In this document: positions 34,569 through 45,782 of the stretch, piece by piece
Numbering within the stretch: the stretch's first letter is position 1
How the letters are laid out: every line of letters begins with the position of its first letter
Assembly (NCBI GenBank): GCA_025991245.1
Contig: BQMJ01000060.1
Span: forward strand, 62,001 to 126,000
Reading direction: 5' to 3'
Length of the DNA stretch: 64,000 bases
Origin: Galdieria partita
Lineage: Eukaryota; Rhodophyta; Bangiophyceae; Galdieriales; Galdieriaceae
Made by a program: the position numbers and the translations under genes
The notes under the pieces: generated by a model
Told to the model about the DNA's origin: nothing
Database searches by the model: none
Seen by the model: the letters and a program-made list of their open reading frames with translations, nothing else

Positions 34569-34836
34569 AAAAAAATAGAAAAGTTGTCAAGGATAAGAAG
34601 TTGTTAAAACGATGTTTGGCTCTTGCAAGTATTGCATTTGTATGATGATATGAGCAAGTTTACAAGATACTTTCATAAAAAAACTATTTGTAACTTAAAA
34701 TTTGTACAATTTTCTACCACGAAAAAACGAGTGTTCTGTACTAAGAGTCACAGATGATCAGGGGTTAGTAGCCAACCCATAACAATCATTTTCGGAAAAT
34801 ATACAAAGCTAGTCATTACATTTCTGCCATTTGTCT

Positions 34837-35760
34837 CTAATTAAGTAAAGAAGCAACATCCATTTTGGTATGTTGTCCTTTTAACCTCTCAATGGTATTC
34901 CCTTCCTGTTGAAATGAAACTTTGTCGTTCGAATTCTTGATTACTTGTTCATTCTTCTCTATCCTATCAGCATTGTCCAAGGAACAAAGAGATGATGCTA
35001 TCTGAAAATGCTGATGATCTCGGAAGAAGTCATTCTCCATTTGATGTCTATCAGTTATCCAAGTCCAATCAGAATAAGTCCGATAGTCACGTCTTGGTGC
35101 TATTCGGGAATTATCCAACTGAACGCTTGTCCATACTTTCTGAAGGAATTTTGCAGCAGTACCATGTTTGTCTTTAGATACAGTTCGGGCATTATTTTCT
35201 TTGCTCTTACTTCGTAACCTTTGCATTTTCCTCGCTATACCACCCACTGTTCGTGCACATTTAGAAGAACAAAAGCGACCACTTGCGAAACTTCCGTTAT
35301 GCAGTCCTCCACAAGTCTCACATGACTTCATTTTTAAAACGTGTGCCGACATTTGCAAAGCTGCAAGATTCTGTGGCCTTTGACTTGAATCTGCATATTT
35401 GTAAGATAGTAGACTTGATGAATTGTCTTCCAAAAGGCTCATAGCATCATTTAATAAAGGTGTTACTGCTTTCTCATCCTTTCTGATGAGGCGTTTGGTC
35501 TCTGACGTCATACAGGTTGGTTTCATAGAAGATGCACTCAAAATGGTGCAACCAGCATTGACATTATCAGTCGTTTGTAAGCAAGAGCAAATCTCATCTT
35601 TTATCGATGTTTTGAAACTGTTTTGCTCATTATTTTCACTCTTTGAAGTGTTGGTCGAAGTGCAAGTCCTCGAGCTACAATCTTCCAGAGTCTCATAACC
35701 TTGTGACTGGTTACGCTCTTGAAGAATATTCTCTATGGTGGCTGGATAATTCTCGTTCAT
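34837..35760 (-). CDS. Unknown protein with a GSGRFCS-type zinc motif
   Basis: A single-exon frame of 307 aa from ATG 35760. Most of it is low-complexity Ser/Thr/Asn/Glu sequence, but residues about 170-200 contain CETCGGLHNGSFASGRFCSSKCARTVG, a C-x2-C-x3-H-x-G-x5-G-R-F-C-x3-C-A-R zinc-knuckle pattern. The same kind of pattern is known as a DNA-recognition knuckle in HNH homing endonucleases and in scattered protist nuclear proteins. A basic patch (RKMQRLRSKSK) follows. A nuclear DNA-binding role is a guess. The frame is open for ten codons upstream to a CTGTTAG acceptor-like site, so a 5' exon is possible. Confidence 0.55.
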   Translation of the reverse strand: MNENYPATIENILQERNQSQGYETLEDCSSRTCTSTNTSKSENNEQNSFKTSIKDEICSCLQTTDNVNAGCTILSASSMKPTCMTSETKRLIRKDEKAVTPLLNDAMSLLEDNSSSLLSYKYADSSQRPQNLAALQMSAHVLKMKSCETCGGLHNGSFASGRFCSSKCARTVGGIARKMQRLRSKSKENNARTVSKDKHGTAAKFLQKVWTSVQLDNSRIAPRRDYRTYSDWTWITDRHQMENDFFRDHQHFQIASSLCSLDNADRIEKNEQVIKNSNDKVSFQQEGNTIERLKGQHTKMDVASLLN

Positions 35761-35861
35761 GAATTGTTTCTCTCTAACAGTAAAAAGCAAGTTGCTTCAG
35801 TCAATCAGTTATAAATCTCAAAGAAAATGAACAAGAAAAGAATGCTCGGGCAGCCTGAACA

Positions 35862-36118
35862 ATGAGTCTGTTGTTGTTTGTCGCTCTTTTTCTCTCTATA
35901 CAAGTAAGTTTTACAAAGTTTGTTCTTGTTGTAAGGAGGAAATATATATAAGTATCAATATTCTTTCAGGTACCAAAGGAAAGTCTCTCAGCGCCTGTCT
36001 ATAATGAAACAGAAACTTTTCTCGATGTTATTTTCTTGGCTCAAAGTTTTAAAAACTTGCAATGTAGCCTTTGAACATCGTATACTTTGGCGCACTCCTC
36101 GTTGGAGCCATTTGGTAA
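35862..36118 (+). CDS. Putative 49-aa secreted or membrane microprotein
   Basis: Three small exons (35862-35903, 35970-36026, 36068-36118) with GTAAGT...TTTCAG and GTTATT...TGTAG introns stay in frame and end in TAA. The product has a signal-peptide-like start (MSLLLFVALFLSIQ), a polar middle with an N-glycosylation sequon (YNETETF) and a hydrophobic end (LNIVYFGALLVGAIW). It is too short for ordinary gene finders and I know no homologue. The gene diverges from the zinc-motif gene (101-bp gap). If the second intron is retained the chain ends after about 50 residues in another sequence. Confidence 0.4.
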
Positions 36119-36555
36119 ACATTCACAGCGTCTCTTGGGGCCAAAAGAGGGACATTCCCTGAATCACTAGCATTCCTACTCCATTGTCAATCCACGTGGA
36201 CGAAGCACAGCGAGGGTCCAGAGAAAAAATTTTGGTGGGCAAAAATAAGCCATTTCGAAATTCTCAACTGAATAGTAAAGAAAGATGAGATATGAAAAGT
36301 TTCCCATACCTCCTTGATTGTTTCTCCTCACTTTAAACAAATCCTTTTATGATTCATTTTGTTGGTAACATGATGATATAGCTATGAAATTGAGCTTTCT
36401 TACATTATCTTTATTATTTATGTCCCTATAACAAATATGACGGGAAAACTACTTTGATAGTCCTCCTCTGTCATTGACGTATTATTTATTAGCCCGCTTC
36501 CAATAAAAATGAATTGGGATTCATCGACATTTCACGTTGTCAAACTGTCCAATTA
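36119..36555. other. Intergenic stretch before TMEM184
   Basis: 437 bp. An acceptor-like TTATTAG at about 36485 opens a frame that leads in phase into the TMEM184 start ATG, so a non-coding or N-terminal 5' exon could begin there. Otherwise I see no gene, RNA or repeat. Confidence 0.35.
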
Positions 36556-38169
<1,614 letters not shown>

Positions 38170-38176
38170 AAATATT

Positions 38177-39189
38177 TTAATTATTTATTTTATCTTTGGC
38201 AGCCGATAGATATCCTCGTATTCTGGGAGGTTCTTCATTCTCCTCAAATGAGATATCCATCAATCCTAGTGGTGGATCCAGCCATATTTGTTTGTTTTCA
38301 AGGTCTACTTTAGGAACAATAGGTCTGACAAAAGGAATATAAACATGACGTCCATCGATTCTTTTCAACTCCTAAATGCAGTAGTTGTTTATAATGGGAA
38401 TAATAAATATTTCAGGAAACTAACTTACTAAAATGTCTTGTGCACCTGGTTTTGCATAAGATAAAATTTCTTCTCTTGTATAGACATTGACAATTTTACC
38501 CAAACAACGTTGACTATGAATATCCCATGCCTAGATTCCAAGTCAAGAAAGCTCCAGGGATACTCTCCTCTCTATTTACCTCTAAATAAAGCAAACTTCT
38601 TGCCAAGAATTCTTCTTGATTTTCCAATTCTATTCCTTCACCACAACGAACAAATAACTGAGCTTGTTTCAGTTGTTGTGCTTGTTCTCTGCACGTGATA
38701 TGTTTCAATCGAATGATAAATGTATTGGGCTATGAGACTTGTGGTCAAACCAAGTATATACCAATCGAATACCAACCTGTGAAGCCTTTTTTCCATTTAA
38801 CAAAACAACAGGTCGGGGATACTTTCTATTTGGCAAAAGTAGATGTCTCGTTCCTGTTTTCAATAACCGAAGATGTGAAAAGTCACAAGTGGCTGCAATC
38901 TATTGGTTTGGATGAGTATAACAGGATATGGAGAGTAATCTACAGGAATAATAGTGTATACCTTGAGTTCTCCCTTTACACCATGTGGTCCTCTAATAAT
39001 TCCAATTTGAGAAAAACCAAACGATTCTGGTGAATAAGGCTCTGTCCACGAAGAGTTTGTGGAATCGGGTTGAGCTTGACAAAGTCGAACTGAACGTTGA
39101 ACTGCAGGTCGCTGGGATGGAGAACATGAAGAAAGCTTTTTGCCACAAGTTTTTATGTTTATCGTGAACCATAAAACAGTAACATACAT
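38177..39189 (-). CDS. rimM: 16S rRNA processing protein RimM, plastid-type
   Basis: Five exons (39189-38962, 38899-38777, 38729-38580, 38530-38429, 38371-38177) encode 265 aa. The N-terminal RimM barrel starts IGIIRGPHGVKGELK and the C-terminal PRC-barrel ends PFVRPIVPKVDLENKQIWLDPPLGLMDI, which binds ribosomal protein S19. RimM matures the 30S head; a nuclear gene with a Ser/Gln/Arg-rich leader of about 60 residues implies import into plastid or mitochondrion. All four introns are phase 0. The ATG at 39189 is the only one in frame upstream of the conserved part. Confidence 0.88.
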
Positions 39190-39283
39190 TATAAAAGTTT
39201 ATCAAGCAAACAGACAACTCTCATCAGCGATTCTCCCGATGCACAATTATCTCATCGTAATCTTTGCAACACATATCCCCTTT

Positions 39284-40346
39284 TCATACTCCATCACTTT
39301 CCATAAGACTTGTAAGTTGCTCATCAGTATTCGACTCAAAAGTTAAACCATCACCATCTATCGACCAACGTACAGGTAAAAACCAATACAATGCATTATT
39401 TCCAAATACTTTCCTATACAAAAAGATTATTTCAAACATGTCAACTCGGAATCACTTCTACCCACTTCCAATTCTTCTTCCATCCCAAGTTGTATTGCCT
39501 CACAATTCTAGCTCTACTAAGATCCCTTATTTCATGCATCTCTATAGTCGTCCTTCCCTTGAATACCAATAGAGTATGAAAAACTGCAAAAAAGAGTAAT
39601 GCAAGTCCAAAAATAGTTACCAAACAATAACAAATAACTACAAATGCTGCGGAAACAACTTGCTTTCCTTCTTCCTCTCCAATAATAAATAGCGCCCTTT
39701 TGAGTGCCATTATTCCAGCAACACTCACAAATAAACAACCAAGAAATGCATAATAAACAAAGAGAATAAAGAATTTCTGATTATAAAACCCCACACAGTT
39801 ATTAATCCACGGACAATGATGATCCATTTTAAGTATACACCTCTTACAAGAACGACAGTGATGAGTTCTATCTGGTTTATAAGTGGCACAATAACGACAA
39901 AAGCGTGGAGCACCATTGCGCTTAAACTCCCAAGTCATGATGGGCTGCACTTCTCCAGTCTCTTCAGTTTGTACCAATTGTACAGTTCTAGACCAAGAAC
40001 CTCTCATAGTCTTCATATTTTCACTAGGTTTCCAAGAACTTGGTATACCACCAGGGTCACAAAATATGGAAAGTAGAAAGTTGACAAGTATATTCAATAC
40101 AAGTAATTGGGTTACTACGAGTCCAACTATTCCTATAAATAAAGAAGAGGATAGAAGAGGAATAAAAGTTGCCACAGTAATAACATAATAACCGCAAGCT
40201 ATGATAGCCAATACAAGAATACAAGGAAAGAAACCAAAAGCTCTTGAAAAACTACACGGAAGACAACCTGTGCCTATAAAATTCTTTTGACAGTTGAAAC
40301 ATATTCTTTCTAAAAGCATTCTTTCAAGTTTATCATGAACCAACAT
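39284..40346 (-). CDS. DHHC palmitoyltransferase
   Basis: Exons 40346-39466 and 39413-39284 (52-nt intron, donor GTGGGT) give 336 aa. Four transmembrane helices surround a Cys-rich domain [37 protein letters not shown] with the catalytic DHHC. TTIE (TTxE motif) follows the last helix, and exon 2 restores [17 protein letters not shown], the conserved C-terminal element of this family. It S-palmitoylates proteins in Golgi or ER membranes. The start codon directly abuts the stop codon of the upstream PurE-PurC gene; a second ATG ten codons in ([10 protein letters not shown]) is an alternative. Confidence 0.94.
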
Positions 40347-42615
40347 TTAACTCTTGCAATAAGGCTTTACTGCTTCCCATAGAGAAGACGCGGCATCACC
40401 ATCCCACGAGAAATTTTGCCACGTGATGAGTTCGTACAGCATAATATATCTAAAGCCAAAGCGTCAACAAATATTCTCTTAAGCATTCATTATGATTACC
40501 TTCTACTCAATTCTACAACCAACTCTTCTGGAGCTTCAGGTAACACAGTATCATGATAAGGATCACAGTGGTCACGGAACCAAAGTCTCAAAAACTCCTT
40601 GTCAATATTTTCTGGTTCCTTTCCTTGAATCATTCTTTCTTCATAAGAATGTGATAACCAATATCTGAAACATTCTTTAAGAAATGATCTTTTATATGGA
40701 CAATACTTACCTGGAAGAGTCTGGAGTGTGCATTTCATCAATCACCAAAATATTGCCATCCTTATCTCTACCAAACTCATATTTCGTATCCACCAATATC
40801 AAACCATGTTCTCTAGCCACTCTCTGTCCTACAAAGAACAATCAACTCTACTTTTATAAATAAGATATATCAATTACCAAAGGCAAATAGTTCCAACGCT
40901 GCTCTTTTACAATATTCAAATTCTTCTCTCGTCATCCACTTCTCACTAACAATCTCTTCAGGTGAAATGGGTCGATCATTTGCTTCTTTCGTGGTTGGAG
41001 TCAAAACATTTTCTTCCAATTTCTGATTCTTCACTAAACCATCTCGAAATGTAATACCACAATAATGACGTATTCCTTTTTCATAATTTTTCCACAAGGA
41101 AGTTTCTACATGAGTCATATAAGAGCTCCAACTTTCTCAGCTAGGGAAAATACTCATACCTGTGGATCCAGTAATATAACCTCTTACTACAAATTCAATT
41201 GGAAATGGTTGACACTTCTTTGCAACAGTTACATAGGGATGAGGCACATCTACTAAATGATTGGGAATCTATACATAATCATTCTTTTGTAAACATGCTT
41301 CTTAACACTACCATGACTTACAATATGTTTAGTTCTTTCAAACCACCATGCAGAAGTCTGATTCAACACTTGGCCCTTGAATGGAATAGAAGCAAGCACT
41401 CTGTCAAATGCACTTTGACGATCTGTCGTAATAAGAATCATATAGTCTTTTCCATCATATTGATCACGAACCTAAGAATAATCGAATGGATAATCAAATA
41501 CACGAAATGTATGTCATATAATAAATATCTTGATATACTTACTTTTCCTTGTCTTTTATGTAAATTGCCTGGTAAAGAAGTAATACTCAAACATTGTTCA
41601 CGTCGTGCTCGAATCTTAGGAATATAAGACTATACAAGTATTATTTAGCAACAAAAGATAAAGAATTTCTCATTACTTTTGTCTTTAAATCGACATCTTC
41701 CACATAAAGTCGCTCTCTATAGGAAGACTGCAATTCTTGAACTTTCTCACGTATTCTTTCGTCATATATAGCCAAAATCTTTGCAGCAAATAAAGCTGCT
41801 GACTAGATTGACTTTAAATGACAACTAAAGTTATAAAACTCTGACATACTCCAGGTTCACTTATATATGCCGGAGCTACACCAGAAGGCATTCGAATGGA
41901 AGAAAATAAATCTGCTCCTCCGTAAGAATCACTATAAGGTGGACAAGAAATAACGGGTGAAGAGACCTTTTTCAAATAAGCGCCAACATAAATAAATAAA
42001 TATATATATAATACAGAATACTTACCGCACAGTCCAATACTCCACTCAACGCATTGGATCTTCCAGCCACTGCAATATATACTTTTGGTCTTGGATCTGC
42101 TTCATATGTTTGCACAATATCCAACAATCTTTCAGGTATCTACAACAATCCAGCCAGAGTTAAGACTCATGAAACTTATTCAGTACACTTTTCTACCTTG
42201 TGAGCAGAAGCAATTCGTAATTCGGTATCCAATCCCAATTGCCTACAAGCAGCAGCAATCTTTTGACAACTTGAAATTGTATTTGATGAATAACTCCTTG
42301 CAAAAACTGACGAAACCTTCCTTACCGATCCAAGTCAGCATTCGATCCCATCAATATTGGAACAAGAGGACGCAATTTCTCACTATTTCTTTCATTTTCT
42401 GAATATAGAAATCTTTCGTTGAAGGAAGAAGTTGGACGTGTAGTATTTTGGCTTTCTGAAACTACTGAATTGTACCAGAACTTCTTGCTCCTGGGAATTG
42501 AAGAATACTTCAATCTCAAACTAGATCGATTATTCTTAGACAGTCTCCTAGAATAATCAAATTTGTTTTGAATAGGACCTTTCAAATGGAAAGAAAAAGT
42601 TACAAAAGCAACCAT
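40347..42615 (-). CDS. Bifunctional PurE-PurC: AIR carboxylase fused to SAICAR synthetase
   Basis: Twelve exons (42615-42326, 42269-42197, 42139-42026, 41966-41850, 41802-41677, 41629-41543, 41471-41322, 41268-41160, 41105-40878, 40828-40711, 40664-40500, 40449-40347) give 559 aa. Residues about 84-235 are a class II Pur[62 protein letters not shown]. Residues about 240-559 are a plant-like Pur[76 protein letters not shown]. Together they catalyse two successive steps of purine synthesis, AIR to CAIR to SAICAR. The basic N-terminus suggests plastid import. Domain order is the reverse of animal PAICS. Confidence 0.93.
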
Positions 42616-43059
42616 CAAAGATAACAGTCTCTGTGAGTGCAAAGCAGAAAGCCGGAAGTGAATTAATAATCGATCAATCGTTCAACGCTCTCGATGTCGA
42701 CGACTTAAAGGGCAAGTTGTCTCTATTTTCAATTCCTTTGAGAAAATAATTTTTTTGTTGAAATGCATATTTGAGGAGCATATTGATACAAACATGGAGT
42801 CATAAATACAGAGCAACATTTCACTTGGCTTTGTGAGACAACTTTGACACCTCTCAGCAATGACAATGGCACGTGCTGCCATTTTGCCTTTTTGGGATTT
42901 TAGGTCGAGTGTCGTCTCTTTCTTTGGATGTTTTAATAAATGGGTTGGGATCGTCTCTGAGGTGACAAAGGAGACTTATATACAACTGTTAGTGATTACT
43001 TAATTGAACCTAATACTCTTCAATTGGCTTTCTTCCTATATAGTGGTTTGGTATTCGTT
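42616..43059. promoter_or_regulatory. Divergent intergenic region between PurE-PurC and RING-H2 gene B
   Basis: 444 bp separate two divergent starts. A 66-codon ATG-initiated minus-strand frame (42882-42682) lies here without recognisable features; it may be chance. No promoter motif can be named. Confidence 0.35.
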
Positions 43060-43908
43060 ATGACCCAGTCACCCCCGGTCACTGTCATCGTATTGGTATT
43101 CGTTGGCGTCATCATAACTGCTATCGTTTTAATAATATTATTTGCTTTTGCTTGTCGTTTTGTTAGAGATTCTGCGAATGCTTCGAACGTGTCAAATATT
43201 TCACTTTTTGGTGTGCCTAGTTCAAGTATAAGAAGACTTCGAGGGTTGTCCAAGGAAGAAATAGAGAGAGCTTGTCCCTTGGTAATTTACAGAGGTCCCC
43301 ATAACTTATTAGTCGATGTAAACCAGGATAAGAAAGAGTATCAGGAAGAAGGAAGACAATTGGAAGTGTCCCATGTGAGCCCACCTTTAGTAGTTCTTCC
43401 ACATTCTGTCCAAGTGAAAGACAACACGTCCTCTGAGGAAGAAGGAAATATTCCAGGCAGTTCAGAGGAGAATAGTTTTGGAGATAGTAGAAAAAGTTAT
43501 GGCTACGGAAAGTATCGTGTGCCTGACGGTATATGTGCAGTTTGCTTAGAAGAAGTAACGCTAGGAACCTATTTGAGGATGCTTCATTGTAGGCATGCAT
43601 TCCATGATACTTGTATAACTCACTGGCTATTATGTGCCAATCGTTGTCCACTTTGTAATTGCCCAGCATATGAAAGACCTGTTGAAGCAACAGATGCAGA
43701 ACAAGTGGCGGTTAACAATGCTCCCGATACGGTGGTTGCTATATCAAGTAATCAAGAAGACTTGGCTCGTTCCATATCGGTTACTGATCAGGAACTTGTA
43801 ATGTCCCTAAGAAGGCAGTCAACCAGGCCCGCTTCTCGAGCTAGTAGACTTTGGAGATTTATTAGATTTGGACCTTATGCAACTGCTTCTGAAAACCTTG
43901 CAGCCTAG
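43060..43908 (+). CDS. Membrane RING-H2 E3 ubiquitin ligase, paralogue B
   Basis: A single-exon frame of 282 aa from the first ATG (MTQSPPVTVIVLVF). One transmembrane segment (VIVLVFVGVIITAIVLIILFAFA), then the motif CPLVIYRG, an acidic/Ser-rich linker and a RING-H2 finger CAVCLEEVTLGTYLRMLHCRHAFHDTCITHWLLCANRCPLC at about residue 165. A further 100 residues follow. It shares the architecture of the genes at 33414-34292 and 44142-45116 and converges with the latter. Confidence 0.88.
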   Translation: MTQSPPVTVIVLVFVGVIITAIVLIILFAFACRFVRDSANASNVSNISLFGVPSSSIRRLRGLSKEEIERACPLVIYRGPHNLLVDVNQDKKEYQEEGRQLEVSHVSPPLVVLPHSVQVKDNTSSEEEGNIPGSSEENSFGDSRKSYGYGKYRVPDGICAVCLEEVTLGTYLRMLHCRHAFHDTCITHWLLCANRCPLCNCPAYERPVEATDAEQVAVNNAPDTVVAISSNQEDLARSISVTDQELVMSLRRQSTRPASRASRLWRFIRFGPYATASENLAA

Positions 43909-44141
43909 GAACCTTAAAGTTTGACAAAAGCTTTTTGAATTTTCAACCCAAAGCATTCTTTCTTGCATCATGTATTGTATTCTGAAATGTTTCTTGTCAT
44001 TGTTGGAGAATTTATGGGTGAATATAAAGGATACAGAGACTAATTTTAATCCAATTAAGAATTATATGTCAAAAGTGATATTTTAGTATAATGCCTATAT
44101 ACATTCAAATGCTTTCAAAATACACAAGATAGTCCAAGTAC

Positions 44142-45116
44142 TTAAACATCATCTTCTGGTATTTCAGATAGATTCCCATGACTCTCAAACAAAACTTGTA
44201 GATGATTCCATTCAAAAGGATACTCCTGGAATAAATAACGAATATGTGCAAAGGGGCGATTCCATCCGGGTCTCCTTCGACGTTCGCTTTGCGTCCAACT
44301 ATTCAACCAACTATTATCTTCCACGGAAATATTGCCATTCAAACAAGAGACCAAATCTTTGTTACACAAAGGACATCGATGTGCATGTAAAAGCCATCTT
44401 TCGACACATGTCGCATGAAACATATGTCCACAAGGTAACTTGCGCATATAATCTCCCACTCTTATGCTATCCAAACAAATGGAGCATTCGTCTGTACCCA
44501 AACACGTAAACTGTTCTTCACTATCTTCAGATTCGACAAAACTACTGGATAGCAAATGTAACTTGCTCTCTGAGCTCTTGTTGTGCCCACAAACTGTATT
44601 CATCTCTGCATCACAATGGCTCTGACCTTGAGAAAACTTAGAACTCTCAGTTTCATCGAATGCGTACTTCTTTCGAAGACTATACAACGGCTCATAACCT
44701 TTTTTTCCACAAAACTGGGACTTGGTTGAGGAAACTTCAACCAATGCTCGTTGTGAATCAAGTTCTTCGCCACTTGAAGAGCGAAGGTTCTGCCAGATTT
44801 GACAAGGACTCTTGACAGAATCGCTGGCAGTTCCTTCTATATGGAGATGCTCGTTCTGGCCTGGAGAAACCTCCGTTCCATCAACAACATAGCCCTCATA
44901 TACGTAGAGGGGACAGACATCATTTAGTAACACGTCTGCAACCATCTTCTTCCTTTGTTGTTCACATAACGAGCTGGCCCTCCTGAACAAGCGCCTTCTC
45001 TGGCGAATTCTTTGCAGTCTCTTGTGTTGTATAATAAACATAATGGTGAAGACTCCAAAACCTGTTGGTAACAATACAGAGAGAAGAATTATGAATAAAA
45101 GTACTCCAGATATCAT
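44142..45116 (-). CDS. Membrane RING-H2 E3 ubiquitin ligase, paralogue C
   Basis: A single-exon frame of 324 aa from ATG 45116. The N-terminal hydrophobic segment (MISGVLLFIILLSVLLPTGFGVFTIMFII) is followed by a strongly basic stretch (RIRQRRRLFRR), the motif CPLYVYEG, a long Ser/Glu-rich linker and a RING-H2 finger CSICLDSIRVGDYMRKLPCGHMFHATCVERWLLHAHRCPLC. It has a longer C-terminal tail than its paralogues. The open frame extends 14 codons upstream (to a TTG) with a few Cys, so an extra 5' exon cannot be excluded. Confidence 0.87.
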   Translation of the reverse strand: MISGVLLFIILLSVLLPTGFGVFTIMFIIQHKRLQRIRQRRRLFRRASSLCEQQRKKMVADVLLNDVCPLYVYEGYVVDGTEVSPGQNEHLHIEGTASDSVKSPCQIWQNLRSSSGEELDSQRALVEVSSTKSQFCGKKGYEPLYSLRKKYAFDETESSKFSQGQSHCDAEMNTVCGHNKSSESKLHLLSSSFVESEDSEEQFTCLGTDECSICLDSIRVGDYMRKLPCGHMFHATCVERWLLHAHRCPLCNKDLVSCLNGNISVEDNSWLNSWTQSERRRRPGWNRPFAHIRYLFQEYPFEWNHLQVLFESHGNLSEIPEDDV

Positions 45117-45782
45117 TCCGCAAAAATGACAAGAGGTCAACGCCCCTACCAATGGCAATTTTCGAGAAATTGTGTTGTTTTTTCGTTCTAAAACACCAAC
45201 TCGATGAATCCCAACTGAATAGCTTCATTTCAAAGATGTGACCTATGCAAGCACATATCACAAAGGAGTTTTCGAAGCTATCTAATTTCCAGTTTTTGAG
45301 AGCAACTCTTCTGTCCATGTTTTGAATACCAGTGGTTCTAGCATATGCAGTAAAACTCTTTTTCAGCCACTATTGCACCTCGTTGACACAAGTCTGAAGA
45401 CTCTATTTGACTGTCTTTGGTCCGTCTAGTTTCTGGTGCCTTGTCGAAATGATTACTCTCCCTCAACCTATTTACAAGTACAGTAATCATTTTATACATT
45501 CAATAGCTCATCCAACATTTTCCTAGAATATGCCCTTACCCATTCCACAGCTTGAATAGCACGATTCCAACAATTCATATTAAAGTTAGGCTCTTTATGC
45601 CTGTATGAAAGTGATAAAGACATTGCTTAGTCAGCCAGTGGTTGATTGCTTGTTGACAAGTTGTCTTGAAGTAGCAAATTTCCATTAACAACCTAAGAAA
45701 TGGCGCCATTGGAATGTTGAGAATGACATTTTTTCCTTGAGCAATTCAATCCATTTGCATTGAGCCGTTTTGGGTATTTTAG
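45117..45782. other. Long intergenic region with a short minus-strand ORF
   Basis: 666 bp between divergent genes, long for this window. It holds a 43-codon minus-strand frame from ATG 45623 to TAA 45492 (start MSLSLSYRHKEPNF, then a helix with NCWNRAIQAVEWVRAYSRKML) and, one nucleotide after its stop, a second ATG-initiated frame of about 50 codons. No splice choice I tried joined them in frame. Nothing else is recognisable. Confidence 0.3.

Noticed and set aside
42682-42882. 66-codon ATG-initiated minus-strand ORF upstream of PurE-PurC
   Set aside because: No domain, no splice structure, composition like non-coding DNA; kept only as a note in the intergenic entry.
44962-45318. 118-codon minus-strand frame overlapping the 5' part of RING-H2 gene C
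   Set aside because: It overlaps the membrane segment of the RING gene in another frame and shows no recognisable feature.
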